DNA of 6,135 nt from positions 1-6,135 of the forward strand of contig JANYBY010000002.1 of assembly GCA_025360565.1 (NCBI GenBank), read 5' to 3'. The notes below the pieces were generated by a model. It was not told the origin of the DNA. It searched no databases and was given only the letters and a program-made list of their open reading frames with translations. Made by a program: the position numbers and the translations under genes. Below are positions 1 through 5,062 of the stretch, piece after piece (positions within the stretch are counted from its first letter, which is position 1; every line of letters starts with the position of its first letter). The stretch comes from Bacteroidota bacterium. GTDB taxonomy: Bacteria; Bacteroidota; Bacteroidia; B-17B0; Aurantibacillaceae.

Positions 1-114
1 CCCGAACCAAAAAAAATGTGGCAGGAGCCTTGGTTCATGTGGGCCTGCATTGGTACTGCTTCTTTTGTGTTGTTTTTATTTTCGGTAAGAATCTTGAAAG
101 ACCTGAAAAAATAA
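1..114 (+). CDS. C-terminus of a membrane protein (partial, 5' end outside window)
   Basis: An open frame runs from the first base to a TAA at 112-114, giving 37 residues. It contains one strongly hydrophobic stretch (from the WFMW motif to LFLFS, about residues 11-28), followed by a short basic tail ending RILKDLKK. This is the shape of the last transmembrane helix and cytoplasmic tail of a multi-pass inner-membrane protein. The aromatic W-x-x-P-W-F-M-W entry followed by a V/L/F-rich helix is reminiscent of the end of major facilitator transporters, but 37 residues are too few to assign a family. It is separated by 93 nt from the M20 peptidase gene, which has its own promoter-like element, so co-transcription is not required. 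Confidence 0.6.
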   Translation, partial: PEPKKMWQEPWFMWACIGTASFVLFLFSVRILKDLKK

Positions 115-171
115 TTCAGCGTAGGAAAGCTGCTTTGGTTATCCCCGCCCTGAATTTTTAATCATTAAATA

Positions 172-202
172 TTGAAAAGTTCTGAACGAAGTAGTATCTT
201 TA
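172..202 (+). promoter_or_regulatory. Bacteroidota-type promoter of the M20 peptidase gene
   Basis: A TTG at 172-174 is followed, after 20 nt, by TATCTTTA at 195-202. This fits the Bacteroidota sigma factor consensus (TTTG, 19-21 nt, TAnnTTTG) with one mismatch in the last position. The -7 element ends only 5 nt before the ATG at 208, so the transcript would start at or next to the start codon. No Shine-Dalgarno sequence is present, which is normal in this phylum. This is a pattern match only. Confidence 0.4.
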
Positions 203-207
203 GATAA

Positions 208-1593
208 ATGAAACCCGGAAAATGGATACTTGTAATTTTTTTTCTTTATTTCGGTTGTGGCAAAGCGCAAGAAGCTGCCGAGTTACTGAGCGCTTTAATT
301 AAGATCCCTTCTGTATCGGGCAAAGAAAAACCGGCCTTAATTTTTTTGGAAGCCATTTGTAAATTAAAAGGCTTAAACATAAAAACTTTTTCAAACAGCG
401 ATAGCACTTATAATTTCTCGGCATCTATTCTTCCGCTCAGCGATAATAAACCAAATATTGTTTTTTTAAATCATTTGGATGTAGTCGCGGTAGATGACAT
501 CAAAGACTGGAGAAAACCGCCCTATTCGGGAATTATTGAAAACGATACCCTTTGGGGCCGCGGCGCCATTGATATGAAAGGGATGGCAATTGTGCAGTTA
601 ATGGCTATTTTAAAACTGAAAGAGAATATCGACTTAAATAAACTAAAATACAACGTCACCCTGCTTTGTGTGAGCGGGGAAGAAACAGGCGGAACAAACG
701 GCGCCAAAATAGTATGCGATAATTATTTAAAAGAATTAAACCCCGCGGTAGTTTTTGGCGAAGGCGGTGCTGGTTTGCAAAATGTTATTCCGGGAAACAA
801 CAAACAAAAGGTTTTTTTTGTTTCGCTGGCCGAGAAAAAAAGTTTATGGATAAAGATTGAAGCAAAGATCCGCCCCCATGGCCATGCTTCAGTGCCAAGC
901 GGTAAAAGCGCCAATAAAATTATTTTAAGGGCCATTAATAAAGTGGAGAATAACGATTCAAAAATTAAATTTGATCAGACCACAAAAACAGCTTTTAAAA
1001 AATTAGGAAAATTAGTGCCCGGCTTTAAAGGGTTTATACTTGGACATGTGAATTGGTGGATCTTTAGGCCCTTTCGACGTAAGGTTTTAACAGCGAATGA
1101 ATTGTTTTTGCCTATGGTACAAAACACCTTTCAGCTTACGAGTATTCAAAATCCGCCGGGCGCCTTAAATCAAATTCCCGGCATTTCGGCCGCTTTTTTT
1201 GATTGCAGGCTGTTGCCACGCTTTAACGAAAAACCATTTACCATTAAACGTTTAATGCGTGTGCTCGATCCAAGAATTAAATTAACGGTATTAGAAGAAT
1301 CGCCGGAAGCAGAGCCAACAAAACCCGATAAGTTTTTTGATCATATCAATGATGCCATCAAACTGACTTATCCAGGGGCCGAAGTAATTCCCTTTTTATT
1401 TTTAGCTTCGAGTGATAATAGTTATTTTAGAAATAAAAATATTCCAACCTACGGCATTATGCCTTTTGAACTCAATGCCGATTTGATGCAAACTGTGCAT
1501 GGCTGTAACGAGCGCATTCCTTTAACAGCATTAAAAAACGGCATTAATACATATTATACTTTTTTAACACAGGTTCACGAAAATGAAAAGTAA
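208..1593 (+). CDS. exported M20 family metallopeptidase, PM20D1/CPS1-like
   Basis: The 461-residue protein is a predicted zinc-dependent aminoacylase or carboxypeptidase that would cleave an amide bond near a free carboxylate. A hydrophobic signal peptide (about residues 5-20, ending GKAQ) points to export; Cys17 makes a lipoprotein possible but the lipobox is poor. M20 metal-site motifs are intact: NHLDVV (His89, Asp91), GRGAIDMKG (Asp122, bridging), SGEETGG (Glu158 general base, Glu159 ligand), GEGG (Glu185) and the final HGCNE (His431). The inserted dimerisation domain carries HGHAS (His224/His226), a tryptophan-rich NWWIFRPF segment typical of the PM20D1/CPS1 branch, and DCRLLPR. The length is normal for that branch and the gene looks complete. 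Family members act on peptides or N-acyl amino acids; the substrate here cannot be read from the sequence. The ATG at 208 is chosen because it gives a good signal peptide directly behind the promoter-like element. Aspartate codons are 16 GAT to 3 GAC, the local host pattern. Confidence 0.92.
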   Translation: MKPGKWILVIFFLYFGCGKAQEAAELLSALIKIPSVSGKEKPALIFLEAICKLKGLNIKTFSNSDSTYNFSASILPLSDNKPNIVFLNHLDVVAVDDIKDWRKPPYSGIIENDTLWGRGAIDMKGMAIVQLMAILKLKENIDLNKLKYNVTLLCVSGEETGGTNGAKIVCDNYLKELNPAVVFGEGGAGLQNVIPGNNKQKVFFVSLAEKKSLWIKIEAKIRPHGHASVPSGKSANKIILRAINKVENNDSKIKFDQTTKTAFKKLGKLVPGFKGFILGHVNWWIFRPFRRKVLTANELFLPMVQNTFQLTSIQNPPGALNQIPGISAAFFDCRLLPRFNEKPFTIKRLMRVLDPRIKLTVLEESPEAEPTKPDKFFDHINDAIKLTYPGAEVIPFLFLASSDNSYFRNKNIPTYGIMPFELNADLMQTVHGCNERIPLTALKNGINTYYTFLTQVHENEK

Positions 1594-1674
1594 AGTCTTT
1601 TAGAGGAACCCTTATTTGGCAATAAAAAAAGGAATCTATAAACCAAACAATATTTAATAAAATGGAAAAGTATT

Positions 1675-1705
1675 TTTGACGAATTAATAATCTATTGTAC
1701 ATTTA
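1675..1705 (+). promoter_or_regulatory. Bacteroidota-type promoter of the caspase-like gene
   Basis: TTTG at 1675-1678, a 19-nt spacer and TACATTTA at 1698-1705 match the Bacteroidota promoter consensus with one mismatch. Transcription would begin about 4-8 nt further on, near 1709-1713. This is downstream of the outermost in-frame TTG (1695) and just upstream of a second TTG (1716), so the element bears directly on the choice of start codon. It lies in a 101-nt AT-rich gap after the M20 gene. Confidence 0.45.
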
Positions 1706-1715
1706 TCTAATAAAA

Positions 1716-3068
1716 TTGAGTAGAGTTTTCAAAATATATTTTTTAAGCCTTATAATTGGCGCAGATTTCAATGTTAGCTTAGCTCAAGTTAAACAGCCCG
1801 CACTGTTACGCTTTTATCGCAACAGCAAACTTTTATGTAACTCTCAAAGTTATAATGTTGAAATAAACAAAAGATCGATCTACGAATTAAGGCCGGCTTT
1901 AAAAAAAATTCAAGCACTCGAATACCAAATGTATAGTGAAGGAAAGGTAAATATTACCGTTTCTAACTGGATAAATGACGGAAGTTCATCTGCAGTATTT
2001 AATGTAGAGGCCGGAAAAACCTATTATGTACAAATTGATTGTGCGGTTTCAGGTATTTTTTTGGGTGCCAACAGGGCTTTTTGCGAATCGGAATGGGCAG
2101 CAGCTTCGAAAAAATATTTGATCACAGTTTCTGAGGATCCTAATAATCCCATAATTCAAAAACATTACGAAGACGTTATGATTTCAGCGCCTGTTAGAAT
2201 TGATACCGTTCGGAAAATAGTTTATGTGAACGAATATAAAAGCAATAAATATGTTTATCAGCCTTATGCTGATACTGATTTTGATGTACCGGGCCACGAT
2301 GGTTTAAACGAATCTACTTACGCATTAATTATCGGGAATGAAGATTATGCTTCATTTCAAACAGATCTTAAGAGCGAAGCCAATGTTGCTTTTGCACGAA
2401 ATGATGCCAGCGTGTTTAAAGAGTATGCCATGAAAACTTTCGGAATCCCCGAAAAAAATATTTCGATGGTGTTAGATGGAACCTATGGGCAAATAAGTCA
2501 GGCTTTATCAAAAATGAATTTGATCGCGAAAAATACCGCGGGCAAAGCTAAATTTATTTTTTATTATGCCGGCCACGGTATGCCCGATGAAGTAAGCAAA
2601 GAGCCTTATTTAATTCCGGTGGATATTAGCGGAGCAAATGTAAGCTCAGCCATAAAATTAAAAGATGTATATACTAAACTAACCGAGTTCGCTTCCGAAA
2701 GAGTGTTGGTATTTTTAGATGCCTGCTTCACCGGCGGGGCAAGGGGCGAGGGATTGATAGCGGGCAGGGGAATTACCATTAAACCAAAAGATGAATTGTT
2801 AAAAGGAAACATTGTGGTGTTCAGCTCAAGCAGCGGCAGTCAGTCGTCGCTTTCTTATCCCGATAAAAAGCATGGGGTTTATTCTTATTTTCTTTTCAAA
2901 AAATTAAAAGAAACAAAAGGAGAATTAACTTTAAAAGAACTTTCAGATTATTTAAAAGAAAAAGTAAGTCTGGAAACTGTTATCATTAATAACAAAGAAC
3001 AAAACCCGCAAACAAATTTCAGTAATTCTGTTTCCGATAAATGGGTAAAGTGGAAGTTGGTGAAGTAG
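1716..3068 (+). CDS. exported caspase-like (peptidase C14) protein
   Basis: From the TTG at 1716 the protein has 450 residues; an in-frame TTG at 1695 would add seven. There is no ATG near the 5' end. A signal peptide (residues 1-23, ending SLAQ) is followed by a region of about 110 residues (25-135) rich in beta-strand-like segments, including GKTYYVQID. This resembles small DUF2846-type modules, but the match is weak. The caspase-fold domain starts at YALIIGNEDY (about 202) and runs nearly to the C-terminus. The catalytic dyad is visible: His287 in YYAGHG (codon 2574-2576) and Cys337 in LDACFTGG (codon 2724-2726), followed by the strand VVFSSSSGSQSS and the HGVYSYFL motif usual in bacterial caspase homologues. 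An active cysteine endopeptidase acting in the periplasm or outside the cell is inferred. Bacterial members prefer basic or acidic P1 residues depending on subtype; specificity cannot be read here. Aspartate codons are 20 GAT to 2 GAC. Confidence 0.88.
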   Translation: MSRVFKIYFLSLIIGADFNVSLAQVKQPALLRFYRNSKLLCNSQSYNVEINKRSIYELRPALKKIQALEYQMYSEGKVNITVSNWINDGSSSAVFNVEAGKTYYVQIDCAVSGIFLGANRAFCESEWAAASKKYLITVSEDPNNPIIQKHYEDVMISAPVRIDTVRKIVYVNEYKSNKYVYQPYADTDFDVPGHDGLNESTYALIIGNEDYASFQTDLKSEANVAFARNDASVFKEYAMKTFGIPEKNISMVLDGTYGQISQALSKMNLIAKNTAGKAKFIFYYAGHGMPDEVSKEPYLIPVDISGANVSSAIKLKDVYTKLTEFASERVLVFLDACFTGGARGEGLIAGRGITIKPKDELLKGNIVVFSSSSGSQSSLSYPDKKHGVYSYFLFKKLKETKGELTLKELSDYLKEKVSLETVIINNKEQNPQTNFSNSVSDKWVKWKLVK

Positions 3069-3107
3069 GTTTTGTTTGTAAATGTTTGTTTTGGCGCTTA
3101 GTCGCTA

Positions 3108-3116
3108 GTTAGGCGG
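3108..3116 (+). repeat. left cassette boundary, R'-like core site
   Basis: GTTAGGCGG contains a perfect GTTRRRY core (GTTAGGC); integrase would cut between G3108 and T3109. The bases just before it (TTAGT at 3099-3103, then CGCTA) could be the tail of a preceding attC or attI site. It is the left member of the 9-bp inverted repeat with 4577-4585. Confidence 0.5.
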
Positions 3117-3127
3117 CATTCACAGAC

Positions 3128-3150
3128 AGACTGTAACCTTTAGACAGTCT
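3128..3150 (+). repeat. 7-bp inverted repeat in the leader of the S41 gene
   Basis: AGACTGT (3128-3134) and ACAGTCT (3144-3150) are exact reverse complements with a 9-nt spacer, and they lie 24-47 nt upstream of the ATG at 3175. The repeat could form a leader hairpin in RNA or be a dimeric operator. The spacer contains CCTTTAG, which resembles part of a -7 element, but no correctly spaced TTTG precedes it. No function can be assigned. Confidence 0.4.
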
Positions 3151-3174
3151 TCCGTTATACGACCGAAACATTTT

Positions 3175-4572
3175 ATGAAAAACATTTTTCTTCTCCTCTT
3201 TCTGACAAATTCCTTATTCGGCCAAAATGAATTCCTGAAAAAAGATTCAGTAATAAAGGACTTAAACACCTTATACTTACTTTTAAACGAAATCCATCCT
3301 GGACAATTCATGCATTGCAGTAAAGCAGACTTTGACCGCGCCTACGACAGCTTGGAAAAAAGTGTAAATTCAGACCTTACCTTGACAGAATACTATTGTA
3401 AAATTCAATTTTTGGTTGCAAAAATTAAAGACAGTCATACTTGGGCTGACCATTCAAAATTAAGAACTAGGATTCAAAATCGATCGCTATTTCCGTTTGC
3501 AATTTACATTTCGGATAATAATTACGTTTTAAGTAAATCTGGCCTTCCCGAATATGACTCGTTGATTGGCTCGACAATTACAAAAATCAACGGTAAAAAC
3601 ATTAATGACATATTGAACAAAGCGGTTGTGTACATGAGTATAGAAGGTAAAAACACTTCTGCTCTAAACAGCACATTGCAGTACTTTCCGTTTTATTATT
3701 ATCTAATTGACACCACATCTTCATTCAGAGTGCAGCTCAGGGATAAAAACAAAGTTTTGAAAGAGATCAATCTATCTGGCGTAACATTTAATTCATTCGT
3801 TAAGCGGACACGAAAAATTGTCGAGCCGATTCAACATGAATTTCTTTCGAAAAACACCGCAGTTCTTTCAGTAAACACTTTTAACATTGCCGACTTTGAG
3901 TATAAAAAAATCGACTATAAAAAGTATATCGACCACTTCTTTAAGAAAGTCGATAAGGACAAGGTAACCAATCTGATAATTGATGTTCGCAATAATACTG
4001 GCGGCGCTCCTGAAATTTCCAATTATTTATTTTCTTATTTGTGCTCTAAGCCGTATTACTATTTCGACTACGTTGGAAGGAAGTGTAAAAACACCGATAA
4101 GTTGAGACAGTATTGTGCCACGCCAAATGACTTTATGAACATTGATACTACAATGACTGTATTTAAAGAAAATTTTTATTGCGATAAAAAAGGACGTTGG
4201 TGGAATGACCAACAGAAACCAAAAAGAAAAAGATTTTCTGGAAATTTAATTGTACTATTAAATGGGGCTTGCGCCTCGACAACTGGTCATTTCTTAACCT
4301 TACTTAAAGAAAACAATATTGGTCGATTAATTGGTGAATGCAGTCATAGCAGTTATTACAGTAATGACGCTTCGTTAATGTTCAAACTTCCTTGTTCAGG
4401 ACTGCTCGTTCGAATTCCAACTGGGCAATTTAAATTGAAAACATCGCACTATGCGTACGATTCCAAAGGAATTTGCCCCGACATAGAAATACTTAAACAA
4501 AACGAAGACTTTGTTTCGGATTACGATAGACAATTCGCAGAAGCAATAAAACTATTAAACGGACAGAAATGA
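3175..4572 (+). CDS. exported S41 family (tricorn/C-terminal-processing-like) peptidase
   Basis: The 465-residue protein is a predicted serine peptidase. A signal peptide (residues 1-17, ending LFGQ) indicates export. After a helical N-terminal region comes KIKDSHTWAD, the DxHT motif of S41 proteins (His88). A PDZ-like stretch follows, around 105-150, with SLIGSTITKINGKNI. The core has NLIIDVRNNTGG (266-277) and LIVLLNGACASTTG, with Ser368 (codon 4276-4278) as the expected nucleophile, then LIGE (Glu388) and the closing GICPDIEI (432-439). The Lys of CtpA/Tsp enzymes (the GKG motif) is absent, so a Ser/His arrangement like that of tricorn proteases is more likely. The usual ETGG loop after the catalytic segment reads ECSHSS here. 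The ATG at 3175 directly begins the signal peptide. Aspartate codons are 20 GAC to 11 GAT, opposite to the genes around it, which suggests acquisition from elsewhere. The substrate is unknown. Confidence 0.85.
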   Translation: MKNIFLLLFLTNSLFGQNEFLKKDSVIKDLNTLYLLLNEIHPGQFMHCSKADFDRAYDSLEKSVNSDLTLTEYYCKIQFLVAKIKDSHTWADHSKLRTRIQNRSLFPFAIYISDNNYVLSKSGLPEYDSLIGSTITKINGKNINDILNKAVVYMSIEGKNTSALNSTLQYFPFYYYLIDTTSSFRVQLRDKNKVLKEINLSGVTFNSFVKRTRKIVEPIQHEFLSKNTAVLSVNTFNIADFEYKKIDYKKYIDHFFKKVDKDKVTNLIIDVRNNTGGAPEISNYLFSYLCSKPYYYFDYVGRKCKNTDKLRQYCATPNDFMNIDTTMTVFKENFYCDKKGRWWNDQQKPKRKRFSGNLIVLLNGACASTTGHFLTLLKENNIGRLIGECSHSSYYSNDASLMFKLPCSGLLVRIPTGQFKLKTSHYAYDSKGICPDIEILKQNEDFVSDYDRQFAEAIKLLNGQK

Positions 4573-4576
4573 ACGA

Positions 4577-4585
4577 CCGCCTAAC
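4577..4585 (+). repeat. right cassette boundary, R''-like core site
   Basis: CCGCCTAAC contains a perfect RYYYAAC core (GCCTAAC) and is the exact reverse complement of 3108-3116. It starts 4 nt after the S41 gene's TGA. In an intact attC it would be followed by about 50-130 nt of imperfect palindrome ending in GTTRRRY. Here only 24 nt separate it from the stop codon of the minus-strand gene, so the site appears truncated. Confidence 0.45.
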
Positions 4586-4609
4586 ATGGGTAACTAACTA
4601 CCTCTTTCC

Positions 4610-5056
4610 TCACCTTTTCTGCTTCTCTTCTTTTATCGGAAACTCAACATCTACTTTGCAGGGCACAGGCTCATTGCCGCATTTGGCGGGCGTGTACAGG
4701 GGTAAAATACTTACAATGCGTTTTACTTCTTCTTCCATTTCTTTGTCATCTGTCGGAAAAGCTAATTTTAAAAAAGTTGATTTCCCGTCCTTTTCTATCA
4801 TCCAAATAAATTTTACGCGGGCATTTTTTTTATACTTTTTTTTCGGGGCCTTAAAGTTGGATAAAATAAAATCGGATAACTCTATTTTATCGTCTGCAAA
4901 TTCAGGATAAACATCCACATCAATATAAACTTCGCGATTAAGTTCAGGATCAAAAATTAATTTGCATTTTAAACTCTCAAGAGCTTTATCCTGCACTTGC
5001 GAATTTAGTGAAGTACAAAAAATAGTAAGGAAGAAAAGCAGAATAGAAGGTTTCAC
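4610..5056 (-). CDS. small secreted protein with TonB C-terminal-like domain
   Basis: The 148-residue protein has a signal peptide (residues 1-20, ending SLNSQ) and a single domain over about residues 45-142 that follows the TonB C-terminal pattern seen in many Bacteroidota proteins. This comprises VDVYPEF, a helix (ELSDFILSNF), strands RVKFIWMIEKDGK, an acidic helix (EMEEEVKRIV) and the closing LYTPAKCGNEPV and VEFPI motif. There is no transmembrane anchor beyond the signal peptide and no proline-rich linker, so it is not a full energy-transducing TonB. Such stand-alone domains are exported; their role is not established. Translation must start at GTG (5056-5054), as no ATG is available and this codon begins a proper signal peptide. 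It lies 6 nt after the stop of the T9SS surface protein, so the two are probably co-transcribed. It converges on the S41 cassette and may have had its downstream region disturbed by that insertion. Confidence 0.75.
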   Translation of the reverse strand: MKPSILLFFLTIFCTSLNSQVQDKALESLKCKLIFDPELNREVYIDVDVYPEFADDKIELSDFILSNFKAPKKKYKKNARVKFIWMIEKDGKSTFLKLAFPTDDKEMEEEVKRIVSILPLYTPAKCGNEPVPCKVDVEFPIKEEKQKR

Positions 5057-5062
5057 AAAAAA

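Larger units (their letters stand above)
3108..4585 (+). mobile_element. integron-type gene cassette carrying one S41 peptidase gene
   Basis: The segment starts with GTTAGGCGG (3108-3116) and ends with its exact reverse complement CCGCCTAAC (4577-4585). The outer seven bases fit the integron core sites GTTRRRY (R') and RYYYAAC (R''). In a real cassette these two must be complementary, because they form the ends of the attC stem when the cassette circularises. One gene fills almost the whole interval, with its stop 4 nt before the right repeat, as is typical of cassettes. The enclosed gene has a different aspartate codon preference from its neighbours. The rest of the right-hand attC (L'', loop, L', R') is not recognisable; the next gene's stop follows 24 nt later. 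No integrase gene is in the window. The assignment is inference from ends, spacing and codon use. Confidence 0.45.

Noticed and set aside
115..207. Possible small gene or RNA between the membrane protein and the M20 gene
   Set aside because: No convincing start, frame or stable stem is visible apart from the promoter-like element.
1612..1625. TTATT-TGGC-AATAA hairpin after the M20 gene as a terminator
   Set aside because: All five pairs are A-T and the following run is A rather than T on the transcribed strand, so it is too weak to call.
1714..1723. AATTGAGTAG near the caspase-like start matches part of the heptamer array at 5299-5308
   Set aside because: A single 10-base match in AT-rich DNA with no tandem copies is plausibly chance.
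208..4572. The M20, caspase-like and S41 genes as one defence or proteolytic-cascade operon
   Set aside because: The first two have separate promoter-like elements, the third appears to be an inserted cassette, and all three products carry export signals. No gasdermin, sensor, nuclease or other defence partner is present.
4589..4602. GGTA and TACC as a terminator stem between the convergent genes
   Set aside because: The stem is only 4 bp with no T-tract directly after it on either strand.
4856..4862. GTTGGAT as a possible R' site completing the right-hand attC
   Set aside because: It fits GTTRRRY but sits well inside the TonB-C-like coding sequence, is not complementary to the GCCTAAC core, and no palindrome links the two.
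4569..4910. A + strand frame whose ATG overlaps the S41 gene's stop (ATGA), looking like a coupled downstream gene
   Set aside because: It lies almost entirely antisense to the TonB-C-like gene, whose signal peptide and domain motifs are clear, and its own translation shows no domain and a serine-rich low-complexity composition.
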